The notes under the pieces are model-generated. The model worked only from the letters and a program-made list of their open reading frames with translations, was not told where the DNA came from and did no database searches. Below, one piece after another: positions 9,024 to 16,461 of a DNA stretch of 45,463 nt (the first letter of the stretch is position 1; every line of letters begins with the position of its first letter). Source of the stretch: Stenotrophomonas maltophilia (GTDB lineage Bacteria; Pseudomonadota; Gammaproteobacteria; Xanthomonadales; Xanthomonadaceae); the NCBI GenBank assembly GCA_002387845.1, contig DGLB01000049.1, forward strand, positions 35,281 to 80,743. Direction: 5' to 3'. A program made the position numbers and the translations under genes.

Positions 9024-9773
9024 TTAGGGGGAGTGGTGAGGGGAATTCTTGACCCAGGCTCTTGCGCGCCGGTACTCCGCCGGCGTCATCCCCCATTCCC
9101 GCCGCAGCGCCCGGGTCAACGCGCTCTGTTCCGAATACCCCGCCCGCTGCGCAATCTCCGCAATCGGCGCGTCGCTTTCCACCAGCTGCGCCCGCGACCA
9201 GCGCAACCGGCACCCGCTCAACCAGGCCTGCGGGCTCAACTCGAACGCCTGCTGAAACAACGCATGCAGGCGACTGCTACTCACCCCGACCGCCGCCGCA
9301 ATGCGCGCCACCGGCCACTCCTGCCCCGGTGCCTGCGCGATCCGCGCGCACACCGCCTGCAACCGCGTGGCCGTGCCCGCCAGCGAAAACGCCTGCAGCA
9401 GCACCGGCAGCTCACGCTCGACCACCGCCTCGTCCACCGCCTCACCCGGCAACATCGCCAGCCGCCGCGCCATCGCCCGCACCGGGGCTGGCAACGCCAG
9501 GGTCGGCAGCGCGTTCAAGCGCTCCAGCGTGTGGTCGTCAAACATGTCCGCGGGGCAATCGACAATCAGGAACCGGTCGTTGACCGTCGCTGTCTGCGCG
9601 TGCCCCGCGTGCGGTGCCACGAAAACACCCTGCAGCACATCCAGGCGACTGCCGCGCCCCTCCAGTTCAAACGCGAGTTCGCCCTGCAGCGGCACCACCC
9701 ACTGCGCCACATCGTGCCGGTCCACCGAAGAGGACGGCCCATAACGGCGCAGGTTGAAAGCAGCGGACGACAT
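9024..9773 (-). CDS. AraC-family transcriptional regulator
   Basis: The C-terminal half has a double helix-turn-helix of the AraC/XylS type: VARIAAAVGVSSSRLHALFQ followed by IAEIAQRAGYSEQSALTRALRREWGMTPAEYR. The N-terminal half looks like a short cupin. I start it at the ATG giving MSSAAFNLRRYG (249 aa), the usual size for short AraC regulators; an earlier in-frame ATG would add 56 residues of unlikely sequence. It is followed by the EamA transporter gene and is divergent from a secreted-protein gene. Confidence 0.88.
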   Translation of the reverse strand: MSSAAFNLRRYGPSSSVDRHDVAQWVVPLQGELAFELEGRGSRLDVLQGVFVAPHAGHAQTATVNDRFLIVDCPADMFDDHTLERLNALPTLALPAPVRAMARRLAMLPGEAVDEAVVERELPVLLQAFSLAGTATRLQAVCARIAQAPGQEWPVARIAAAVGVSSSRLHALFQQAFELSPQAWLSGCRLRWSRAQLVESDAPIAEIAQRAGYSEQSALTRALRREWGMTPAEYRRARAWVKNSPHHSP

Positions 9774-9931
9774 GACAGAACGTGGCGAGACCCAGACAGA
9801 ACAGCCAGTCTGCGCCGCCAGCCGCCTGGCTGCAACGGAGCGCGTGCACCGGCCCCAACCCCCACTGTAACCCCCACCAAAAACCCCAGTGCTATAGTCA
9901 AAACCGTCGAGTTCAGCAAAGGAGTGCCGCC

Positions 9932-10753
9932 ATGACCCCATCCCGCCTCCCCGCGCTGCTAGCCCTGGCCCTCGCCGCCACCCCGCTGGCCAGCGCCGAA
10001 ACCGCCACCACCCCGCTTCCGTCCAACGCGCCCAACCGGGTCGCCCCGGCTCCGAACTGCATGGACGCGCGCGGCCTGCGCGAGATGAACCAGGTAAGCG
10101 ACAACCATATTTCCCTGCGGGCCGCCGACCAGTCCACCTGGAAGGTCACCTTCAAGGAAAACTGCCCCGGCCTGATGGCCTCGCCCAACCCGCGCATCCT
10201 CGCCGAGGAAAGCTGGGTCTGCGGCACCGGCCAGGAACGGGTAGTGGCCGAGGGCAAGGACTGCGGCATTGCCTCGGTTGAACCCATGACCCGCAAGGAC
10301 TTCGCTGAAGAAGCCCGGCAAGCCGACCGTGGCGGCATCGCCACCCTGGCCGCCGTCAACGTCAAAGAATCCAAGCGCACCCTGCGCGGTTCCACCTCGT
10401 ACTGCTTCGACACCCGCCATGTGCGCAGCTACGGCGACAACATCAAGGGCTTCACCGTGCAGACCAACCCCAAACGCTCCGGTGGCAACAAGGAGTATGT
10501 GGTGGAAGTGGGAGCCAACTGCCGCGCCCTGATGCATTCGCCCGCGATCCAGTTCCGCTCCGGCTTCGGCACCAGCCTGATCTGCGGCAACCCCGGCGAC
10601 GTCGTGGTGATGACCTCGCAGGCCAACGCACCCGGTGGCGGGAATGCGACCGGCGAGGATCTCTCTTTCATCAATCGCAGCGCCGGCCTGCCCCGCGCCT
10701 CGATGGGCATCGGCGACCGCTGCGACGTGCTGGCGGTGTATCCCGCCGGCTGA
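9932..10753 (+). CDS. Secreted protein with two DUF6491-like repeats
   Basis: The 273-aa protein has a clear Sec signal peptide (MTPSRLPALLALALAATPLASA) and then two similar halves. Each half has the order Cys, Asp-x-Arg, a beta-rich segment, an NC(P/R)xLM motif, and a last Cys before a hydrophobic turn: NCMDARGLREM...ENCPGLM...WVCG and YCFDTRHVRSY...ANCRALM...LICG. This resembles DUF6491 proteins of Xanthomonads, here duplicated. The cysteines suggest two disulfides per half in the periplasm. Function is unknown. The start has GGAG 8 bases upstream, and the gene ends at a strong terminator. Confidence 0.8.
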   Translation: MTPSRLPALLALALAATPLASAETATTPLPSNAPNRVAPAPNCMDARGLREMNQVSDNHISLRAADQSTWKVTFKENCPGLMASPNPRILAEESWVCGTGQERVVAEGKDCGIASVEPMTRKDFAEEARQADRGGIATLAAVNVKESKRTLRGSTSYCFDTRHVRSYGDNIKGFTVQTNPKRSGGNKEYVVEVGANCRALMHSPAIQFRSGFGTSLICGNPGDVVVMTSQANAPGGGNATGEDLSFINRSAGLPRASMGIGDRCDVLAVYPAG

Positions 10754-10778
10754 GCATTCAACCGTGCAACAGACACAC

Positions 10779-10805
10779 AAAGGCCCCGGCAGAACCGGGG
10801 CCTTT
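10779..10805. terminator. Bidirectional terminator hairpin
   Basis: AAAGGCCCCGG and CCGGGGCCTTT form a perfect 11-bp stem with loop CAGAA. It separates the convergent ends of the DUF6491-like gene and the PA2169-like gene and has short A/T runs on both sides, so it can serve both. Confidence 0.9.
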
Positions 10806-10825
10806 GCGTTACCGCACCGAAAGAA

Positions 10826-11275
10826 TCAGTGCTTCATCGCATGCTTGCGGTCGCGCATCACCGCATGGGTCTCCTGCACCTGCGGCAGCAGGCGGGTGAC
10901 TTCCTGGCGCGCGGCCGGCGGCAGGTCATTGTCGGTCGCCGCGTCCTTGAACGCCTTCAGCAGGCGGTCTTCAGACTCTTCCAGCTCGGCCACGTAGCCA
11001 TACTGGGTGTCGCCCAGGGTGGCGCGGACCTTGCCGTAGAACTGCTGCATCGAACCCACCACCGTGCCGTGCTCGGCCGGCTTGCCACCGGCGGCCGCCA
11101 CGGTGCTGCTGAGCGAGGTCACGATGTTCGACTTCACGCCGGCAATGCGGGTGAACAGTGCGGACAGTTCTGCATCTTTCACCTTGCCGGCGGCTTCGGT
11201 GTAGAAGTCCTTGCCGTCGCGGGCAATTTCGATCAGGTCATTGAGGGTGCTGGTGGTTTCAGAATGAGTGCTCAC
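10826..11275 (-). CDS. PA2169-family (DUF2383) four-helix-bundle protein
   Basis: The protein (149 aa) begins with TSTLNDLIEIARDGKDFY and continues as long amphipathic helices with the ferritin-like pattern of the PA2169/DUF2383 family. That family is often linked to stress or envelope conditions but has no proven enzyme role. I use the GTG start (VSTHSETTS) because GGAG lies 9 bases upstream and the length matches homologues. The in-frame ATG 56 codons earlier has no such support. It is a single gene convergent with the preceding one. Confidence 0.88.
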   Translation of the reverse strand: MSTHSETTSTLNDLIEIARDGKDFYTEAAGKVKDAELSALFTRIAGVKSNIVTSLSSTVAAAGGKPAEHGTVVGSMQQFYGKVRATLGDTQYGYVAELEESEDRLLKAFKDAATDNDLPPAARQEVTRLLPQVQETHAVMRDRKHAMKH

Positions 11276-11558
11276 GTATTTCAACTCCTGCGTTTTTGGA
11301 ATGACCCGTGTCGGGGTGGGGCCACTCTTTCGCATTTGGAATGAAGTGCGCGTGACCTCGAAATCACATGATTTACGCGATGTTTGCGCAGCGAAAAGCA
11401 GATGTGTTCTCAGCGTGTTCAAAGCACCCATACAGGTGCCCAAGGCCTGAAGGATTCACGAACGCACGGCTACGTTAGAGCAACTCCGCACCGTCATCGC
11501 CCTTCGTTGACATCCGCAATGGGACGATCATCCCACCGCCCCACGCCGCAGCTCCCCA

Positions 11559-11846
11559 ATGCAGCAGCTCGAAACCAACCACACCACCGCGCACGCGCAG
11601 GTGCCGAACCCCGGCCAAGCCCCCACCGCACCGGAACCCCCGGTGGAAGCCCCACCGCCGGAAGAGCCCACCCGCGAAGACCCGCCGAACGAAGCGCCAC
11701 CCGAACGCGACCCGCCGCCGTCCAAGCCGCCGCTGGAAGCCCCGGTGCCGCCGAAAGAACGCGCCCAGACACGCTACGTGTTCGCGCAAGGCCGCTGGCA
11801 GCATCTGGACAGGGAAGCGCTCCCGCTGTACGCCGCAACGGCCTGA
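11559..11846 (+). CDS. Proline-rich small protein, hypothetical
   Basis: This 95-residue frame is unrecognised. Residues 15-68 are a low-complexity run of Pro, Glu and Ala (PPVEAPPPEEPTREDPP and similar), probably unstructured. The last 27 residues (RYVFAQGRWQHLDREALPLY) are a more ordinary charged and aromatic tail. No membrane segment or signal peptide is visible, and no good ribosome site precedes the ATG. High GC makes such frames occur by chance, so it may not be real. Confidence 0.4.
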   Translation: MQQLETNHTTAHAQVPNPGQAPTAPEPPVEAPPPEEPTREDPPNEAPPERDPPPSKPPLEAPVPPKERAQTRYVFAQGRWQHLDREALPLYAATA

Positions 11847-11917
11847 TCCCGCAACCGCCTCGCGCCCTCAACGGAACGGGAATCGGGCCAAGGAATGTGA
11901 CCAGGGAATGCAGCATC

Positions 11918-11976
11918 GGTAGGGTCGCACGACAGTCGACCGCCGATAACACCGCAACACGCGGTAGGGCATGACC
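11918..11976 (+). repeat. 60-bp GTAG-type REP unit, copy 2
   Basis: Starts GGTAGGGTCGCACGACAGTC and ends GGTAGGGCATGACC. It belongs to the CACGACAG sub-type shared with the copies at 12463, 14610 and 16054. It lies between the proline-rich frame and the lipoprotein gene. Confidence 0.85.
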
Positions 11977-12017
11977 CCCGAACGCAGCCGCGCTTCCAAC
12001 ACAGCCGCCCGCAATCC

Positions 12018-12404
12018 TCAGCCCTTCACCCGCCTGATGGTGTGGACATAAATAATGTCCTCCGAGCACCCGAACCCCTCCACCTTCCGATCCCTGATGT
12101 CGAACCACATGATTTCGGGCATTTTCAGATCAGGTCGAAATTCAAGTCCCCCGGATACATCCACGATCTTCCGATTCCAACGCTCACTGTTGCGCAACAC
12201 CTCTCGCGGCAACGCCAGGTCGTAGCATCGCCCATCTTCAGCTCTGATCAGTCCGAGACCATGTCCACCAGGGTAGATCTCCACAAACCCCCGCACCGCA
12301 ATCGCCTCTTCCCCGCCGGCAGGTGCGCGGGTTTCGGGAGCAGTCTGGCACCCAGACGCAATCCCGCAGATGGCAGCAATGACCAGCAACTTCCGTATGT
12401 GCAT
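12018..12404 (-). CDS. Small lipoprotein, hypothetical
   Basis: The 128-aa product starts MHIRKLLVIAAICGIASGC, a signal peptide with a lipobox ending in Cys19, so it should be lipidated and anchored in a membrane. The mature part is soluble, with FVEIYPGGHGLGLIRAEDGRCYDLALPREV and further cysteines. No known domain is recognised. The ATG was chosen because the lipobox follows at the right distance and AGAAGG lies upstream. GC content appears lower than in neighbouring core genes, consistent with accessory origin. Confidence 0.72.
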   Translation of the reverse strand: MHIRKLLVIAAICGIASGCQTAPETRAPAGGEEAIAVRGFVEIYPGGHGLGLIRAEDGRCYDLALPREVLRNSERWNRKIVDVSGGLEFRPDLKMPEIMWFDIRDRKVEGFGCSEDIIYVHTIRRVKG

Positions 12405-12462
12405 GGCGATACCTTCTGGTTCATCACGCGCTGTCGGGTAACACGCCAGCCTGCAACGCTTT

Positions 12463-12521
12463 GGTAGGGTCGCACGCCAGTCGACCGCCGACAACGTATC
12501 AGCGCCCGGTGGGGCATGACC
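12463..12521 (+). repeat. 60-bp GTAG-type REP unit, copy 3
   Basis: Starts GGTAGGGTCGCACGCCAGTC and ends GGTGGGGCATGACC. It is preceded by GCAACGCTTT, similar to the flank of copy 4, and followed within 90 bp by short tandem repeats (12608-12695). Confidence 0.85.
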
Positions 12522-12607
12522 ACCGAACGCAAGCAATACCCCGACAGAGGTCCATGCGCCAAAGCACCGACAACCGCTATCGGCAGGCGTCTGACGACCG
12601 CCTCTAC

Positions 12608-12695
12608 CAACGGTCAGCAACGGTCAGCAACGGTCACCAACGCGACCAAGGCCACCCTGGCCACCGAGGCCACCAACCCCACCAACCCCCAGCGT
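12608..12695. repeat. Short tandem repeats, 10-bp then 9-bp units
   Basis: Three and a half units of CAACGGTCAG/C (12608-12646) run into about four units of GGCCACCNN (from 12650). They end at the stop codon of the AraC gene. Read on the minus strand, the 9-bp part gives glycine-rich triplets, but no gene is supported. Confidence 0.75.
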
Positions 12696-13592
12696 CTAGT
12701 TCCCCACCCGCCCATACCGCCCAGGCGAAACCCCCACCCGCCGCACAAACGCCGCACTGAACGTCACCGCGCTTGCATACCCGACCCGCTCCGCCACCTG
12801 CTCCAAACTCAACGCCTGCGACCGCAACAACTGCTTCGCCAACGCCATCCGCCAGGCCAGCACATATTCCATCGGCGCAACCCCCACCACCAGGGTAAAC
12901 CGTGCGGAGAACGAAGATCGCGACAGCGCCGCCTCCGCCGCCAGCGATGCCACCGTCCACGCCCGCTCAGGCTGCTCATGAATCGCCCGCAGCGCGCCTG
13001 CCAGCCGCTCATCGGCCAGCCCATACGCCAGCCCCGCGCCATCGGAATACTGCGCCGCACTTCGCAACGCCTCAATCAGCAGCAGCTCCAACAGCCGCTC
13101 CAGTACCACCTCACGCCCCGGCCGCGCCGAGCGCGACTCATCGCCCACCATCTCCACCAACATCGCCAGACGTTCCACTCCGCGCACATGCAGCACCTGC
13201 GGCAGCAGCGACACCAGCAACGGCGCATCGGGTGACTCAAACTGGCAATGCCCGATCTGCATCAGCACCTCAGCCGGGCCGTCCTGCCGGCCCACACGGA
13301 ACCATCCGTCCCCCAGCCGTACCGGCAACTCGGGCACGACTTCCACGCCTGCCCCGGCGCTGCAATTGAACAGAGACCGCAACGCAGGCACCAGAACGAA
13401 ATCCCCCGCCTGCAGGTGCAACGGCGGGTGATCGTCCACCGTCAGCTGGCACTCCCCCGCCAGCAGCGCGATATAGAAAGGCTCGCCCTCACCCTCGCGA
13501 TGTACGCACCACTCCCCCGCCCCCTCGACCCGCTTGGAGAACCGGGCGGTGGGGTGCAGCAAGGAGACGACCTGGGCCAGCGGATCTGTCAT
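12696..13592 (-). CDS. AraC-family regulator with N-terminal cupin
   Basis: The protein (298 aa) has an AraC cupin-type sensor (PFYIALLAGECQLTVDDHPPLHLQAGDFVLVP, about residues 38-70) and a C-terminal double helix-turn-helix (WTVASLAAEAALSRSSFSARF and LSLEQVAERVGYASAVTFSAAF). Cupin-6 type AraC regulators commonly sit beside the oxidoreductase gene they control. Here a short-chain dehydrogenase starts 98 bp away on the other strand. I use the ATG at MTDPLAQVVSLLHP; the longer frame begins in the intergenic region. Confidence 0.88.
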   Translation of the reverse strand: MTDPLAQVVSLLHPTARFSKRVEGAGEWCVHREGEGEPFYIALLAGECQLTVDDHPPLHLQAGDFVLVPALRSLFNCSAGAGVEVVPELPVRLGDGWFRVGRQDGPAEVLMQIGHCQFESPDAPLLVSLLPQVLHVRGVERLAMLVEMVGDESRSARPGREVVLERLLELLLIEALRSAAQYSDGAGLAYGLADERLAGALRAIHEQPERAWTVASLAAEAALSRSSFSARFTLVVGVAPMEYVLAWRMALAKQLLRSQALSLEQVAERVGYASAVTFSAAFVRRVGVSPGRYGRVGN

Positions 13593-13690
13593 ACCTGGAC
13601 GATCTACGAAGAATGAAAGATTCCCCAGCATATACCGTCCAGCCAGAACCAGTGAAGATGGGTTTCCCCCACCCATCAAGGAAACACCGG

Positions 13691-14440
13691 ATGCCCAGCG
13701 TACTGATCACAGGCACCTCCTCCGGCTTCGGCCTGGACACCGCCCAACTCTTCCTCGACCGCGGCTGGAATGTGGTGGCCACCATGCGCTCGCCGCGCGA
13801 AGACCTTTTTCCCAGCTCCGACCGCCTCACCGTGCTGCCCATGGACATCACCGACCCGGGCAGCATCGCGCGGGCCATCGAATCCGCCGGCCCGCTGGAT
13901 GCCGTAGTCAACAATGCCGGCGTGGGCGCGGCGGTACCGGTAGAACTGACGACGCAGGAAACCGCACGCACGCTGTTTGAAACCAACACTCTCGGCACAC
14001 TGGCCGTCACCCAGGCCGTGCTGCCGCAAATGCGGGCCCGGGGCGAAGGCGTAATCGTCAACGTCACCTCCTCGGTCACGCTGAAGCCCCTGCCGCTGGT
14101 GGGCGCCTACTCCGCCAGCAAGGCCGCAGTGAACGCCCTCACCGAATCGCTGGCGATTGAAGTGGAACCGTTCGGTGTCCGCGTGCGCCTGGTGCTGCCT
14201 GGACGCGCACCCAGCACTCAGTTCGGATCCAACGCTCTGGTACGCCCGCAGGCGGAAGACGAATCCGCTTACAGCGAGCTTGCGCAGCGCGTGTTCGCAG
14301 GCTTCCGTGACAGCAGCGGTCCGATTACCGAGGCCCAGGACGTGGCCGAAGCCGTCTGGCGCGCGGTGACCGACCCAAACGCCCCCATGCGCATTGCAGC
14401 GGGCAAGGATGCAGAAGCGCTGATGCCGAAGGCTGGGTGA
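13691..14440 (+). CDS. Short-chain dehydrogenase/reductase (SDR)
   Basis: This is a classical NAD(P)-dependent SDR of 249 aa. It has the cofactor motif TGTSSGFG (residues 7-14), an NNAG motif near residue 77, the catalytic Ser in NVTSSVTL and the YSASK catalytic Tyr/Lys motif near 139-143. Substrate is unknown. AAGGA lies 7 bases before the ATG. It is divergent from the cupin-AraC gene, which probably regulates it. Confidence 0.9.
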   Translation: MPSVLITGTSSGFGLDTAQLFLDRGWNVVATMRSPREDLFPSSDRLTVLPMDITDPGSIARAIESAGPLDAVVNNAGVGAAVPVELTTQETARTLFETNTLGTLAVTQAVLPQMRARGEGVIVNVTSSVTLKPLPLVGAYSASKAAVNALTESLAIEVEPFGVRVRLVLPGRAPSTQFGSNALVRPQAEDESAYSELAQRVFAGFRDSSGPITEAQDVAEAVWRAVTDPNAPMRIAAGKDAEALMPKAG

Positions 14441-14470
14441 GCGCCGCGCGGGTGGGCCACGCCCTGCCCG

Positions 14471-14610
14471 CGCACGCAAGTCTCGCTTTGGCCCCCTCCA
14501 CGCACGCAAATCCTGCTTTGGCCTCGACCACGCACGCGAATCTCGCTTTGGCCTCGTCCACGCACGCAAATCCCGCTTTGGCCTCGTCCACGCACGCAAA
14601 TCCCGCTTTG
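14471..14610. repeat. 30-bp tandem repeat array, 4.7 copies
   Basis: Units start at 14471, 14501, 14531, 14561 and 14591, each beginning CGCACGCAAATC and containing GCTTTGGCC. The last unit is cut after 20 bp, exactly where the REP word GGTAGGG begins. The units differ at a few positions. Confidence 0.9.
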
Positions 14611-14670
14611 GTAGGGTCGCACGACAGTCGACCGCCGATAACACTTCACCGCCCGGTAGGGCATGACCCC
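14610..14670 (+). repeat. 60-bp GTAG-type REP unit, copy 4
   Basis: Begins directly at the truncated end of the 30-bp tandem array and ends GGTAGGGCATGACC. The CGACAG hairpin core is the same as in copies 2 and 5. Confidence 0.88.
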
Positions 14671-14791
14671 CAAAACGCAGCCCCTCCCTCCACCAAACCT
14701 GCATCGCCAAACACACCCACGTCACAAACAATTGACCACACCCAACCAGCGCCCGGGTTCCAATACACACAACCCCACAGCGCGCCCGCCC

Positions 14792-15034
14792 ATGCCAACC
14801 ACAGGTCGATTCAACATCCTGCACGCGCAGGCTCCAGCACCCGCCTACCCCCACCAATGCGCAAACGTGCAACAGCTACACGCAGAATGCCTCAACTGCA
14901 GCACGACATTACGCGCGCACCCAGGCAGGGGCCTGGAAACAGTAGAAGGCGGTGTCGTCATCACCTGCCCCGCCTGTGGCTCACGCCAGGGCGTCAGCAA
15001 TCAACTCTTCGCAGAAGTAACGGACAAGACCTGA
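14792..15034 (+). CDS. Small zinc-ribbon-like protein, hypothetical
   Basis: An 80-residue frame whose second half looks like a zinc ribbon: HAECLNCSTTL, then 22 residues, then VVITCPACGSRQGV (two C-x2-C knuckles), followed by a short charged tail. Such ribbons bind zinc and often nucleic acid or protein. The start is uncertain because no clear ribosome site precedes the ATG; a longer in-frame start at 14663 gives a basic, low-complexity leader. It ends 5 bp before the convergent BLUF gene. Confidence 0.5.
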   Translation: MPTTGRFNILHAQAPAPAYPHQCANVQQLHAECLNCSTTLRAHPGRGLETVEGGVVITCPACGSRQGVSNQLFAEVTDKT

Positions 15035-15039
15035 GCAAT

Positions 15040-15480
15040 TCAGGAACGGTCAGCCGCTTGTTGAACATGCGGGCGCACCAGCGCAGTAAGTTCCGCCACA
15101 GCGGGCACCACAACACCCGACTCACTGCGGTGCTTCTCAATCATCGTCCAATCCGCCACGGCGAGCGCATGCAACTGATGCTGCTCAACCGGAATCCAGT
15201 GCATGGACCAGAAAGGAAAGCGGCGGACTCCACCATGACCGCGCGCGAGTTCCACCACGTTCTTATGGCTCTTGGCGTTGATCAACCGCGAGTAGACGAA
15301 ATCGATGCCGTCTTCAGGCCCTTCGATGTACTGCAGGAACCGGCTCCCGTCACATAGCAAAACACCCGTAACGCCCGCCAATCGGTTGTGATGGGACGCG
15401 TCTCGGACCAGAGCGTTAAGGCGGTCAACAGAAATGCCGTCAGCAGCGTCGCTGCGATAGGCGATGGCACACAGGCGCAC
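15040..15480 (-). CDS. BLUF-domain blue-light photoreceptor, PixD-type
   Basis: This is a short, single-domain flavin photoreceptor of 146 aa. All key BLUF residues fall at the numbers known for cyanobacterial PixD: Tyr8, Asn32 and Gln50 around the FAD, and Trp91 and Met93 in the FPFWSMHW segment. The family senses blue light through a hydrogen-bond switch between FAD, Gln and Tyr and acts through protein partners. After residue 100 there is only a helical tail, with no EAL or other output domain. It starts with GTG preceded by AGAGGCG. It is convergent with the zinc-ribbon-like frame. The output partner is not evident in the window. Confidence 0.92.
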   Translation of the reverse strand: MRLCAIAYRSDAADGISVDRLNALVRDASHHNRLAGVTGVLLCDGSRFLQYIEGPEDGIDFVYSRLINAKSHKNVVELARGHGGVRRFPFWSMHWIPVEQHQLHALAVADWTMIEKHRSESGVVVPAVAELTALVRPHVQQAADRS

Positions 15481-15535
15481 AGTTCGCCTCTTGGTACTGC
15501 TTGATAGGCGGCAAGTTTAGCAGATCGCCAATGCA

Positions 15536-15558
15536 AAGCCCGGCCAACGGCCGGGCTT
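15536..15558 (-). terminator. Terminator of the Gln-rich small gene
   Basis: AAGCCCGGCC and GGCCGGGCTT make a 10-bp stem with a 3-base loop, 24 bp past the stop of the 49-residue gene. On the minus strand it is followed by TGCATTGG, a weak U-tract. Confidence 0.75.
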
Positions 15559-15581
15559 CTGGCCCTTCACAGGGATCAATT

Positions 15582-15731
15582 TCACTCTTCTTCCTGGTCA
15601 CCCTGCTGACCAGAGCGCTCACGCTTCTGGTCCTGCTGTTGCTGCTGCTGGCCCTGACGCTGACCTTCGCGATCCTGCTGGTTCTGCTGGCCTTGTTGGT
15701 TCTGCTGATTCTGCTGGTTCTGGTTGGTCAT
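15582..15731 (-). CDS. Glutamine-rich 49-residue protein
   Basis: The product is almost entirely Gln, Asn, Gly and charged residues: it opens MTNQNQQNQQNQQGQQNQQD, continues with a run of six Gln, and ends QQGDQEEE. There is no hydrophobic core, so it should be disordered. The gene is supported by an excellent ribosome site (GGAGA 6 bases before ATG) and a hairpin terminator just after the stop. Similar Gln-rich, stress-associated small proteins are seen in Xanthomonads, but I cannot assign a function. Confidence 0.75.
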   Translation of the reverse strand: MTNQNQQNQQNQQGQQNQQDREGQRQGQQQQQQDQKRERSGQQGDQEEE

Positions 15732-16183
15732 GATCTTCTCCGAACTCGGCGTCACCATGAGGCCGATGGAACGACTCTGCGCTTACGTCAGTGAGACTGA
15801 TGTGCCGGAAATGGGGCTATGCAAAGACATGAAGCGCACCAAGGTAAATCATTCAGAACAAACTAGTAGCCAAGCACTTCGAATCGTGCGCCGGTCTCGC
15901 TCGATACGGTTGTAACCGCACATCGGCACACGCTGAGCTCGACTCGATCCACCACGCGAAAGCGAACTTCGCTCTGGCAACACACGCGCAGAACGTGCCC
16001 TGATGACGCCCTCGCGGACCTCGCACTGGCAACGCACGCGCCGACCTTGCCGCGGTAGGGTCGCACGACAGTCGACCGCCGATATCACCTCAACATACGG
16101 TGGGGCATGACAACGAACGTAGACCGCTCAGACCTGCAGCGACATCGGATTTTGAGTCCGCAGACCCTCCACGACCCAATACC
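15732..16183. other. Intergenic stretch, lower GC, REP at right
   Basis: This is the promoter side of the Gln-rich gene, followed by about 300 bp without a supported gene. From 15972 there are two similar 30-bp words (CGCTCTGGCAACACACGCGC and CGCACTGGCAACGCACGCGC) separated by about 22 bp, diverged relatives of a tandem unit, ending at REP copy 5. Confidence 0.5.
16054..16110 (+). repeat. 60-bp GTAG-type REP unit, copy 5
   Basis: Starts GGTAGGGTCGCACGACAGTC and ends GGTGGGGCATGACA. It sits upstream of the 62-residue hypothetical gene's 3' end. Confidence 0.85.
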
Positions 16184-16372
16184 TCACCCCGCCTCCCACC
16201 AACGACTCCGCCCCCGCCCCTTCCGCCGATCGGCCTCTTTGATCATGGCCGCCCACTGTTCCTCAGGCGTACGCATGTCACTCAATAGAAGGTGCCCGAA
16301 GCGCGGCACGATCTTGGTGGGGTCAGGTCGGTCGGAAACCGGGTCGGTAAACGCGATGTCTGAGGTATTCAT
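16184..16372 (-). CDS. Small hypothetical protein (62 aa)
   Basis: The product starts MNTSDIAFTDPVSDRPDPTK, contains a helical segment (RTPEEQWAAMIKEADRRK) and ends in a basic tail. It has no signal peptide or membrane segment and I do not recognise it. It lies 89 bp downstream of the 314-residue hypothetical gene on the same strand, so the two may be co-transcribed. The ribosome site is weak. Confidence 0.5.
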   Translation of the reverse strand: MNTSDIAFTDPVSDRPDPTKIVPRFGHLLLSDMRTPEEQWAAMIKEADRRKGRGRSRWWEAG

Positions 16373-16461
16373 AAGGAAACGGTAACGCTGGACCGACGCA
16401 TAGCGTGAGATCAGACCGAACCGGCTTTGACCGATTCCGGCATCAACGCGACACCCTAGCG

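Larger units (their letters stand above)
14441..14791. other. Intergenic stretch with tandem repeat and REP
   Basis: It holds the 30-bp tandem array (14471-14610), one REP unit (14610-14670) and about 120 bp of plain sequence. Frames crossing the array (for example the minus-strand 10-residue repeat RDLRAWTRPK) exist only because 30 is a multiple of three. Confidence 0.6.

Noticed and set aside
14471..14610. CRISPR array
   Set aside because: The 30-bp units are directly adjacent with no spacers, and there are no cas genes.
13676..14872. Minus-strand protein with a 10-residue repeat RDLRAWTRPK
   Set aside because: The repeat is a translation of the 30-bp DNA array, and the rest of the frame is antisense to the SDR gene.
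15849..16088. A 79-codon minus-strand frame over the REP
   Set aside because: It reads through a REP hairpin, and its first half comes from repeat sequence.
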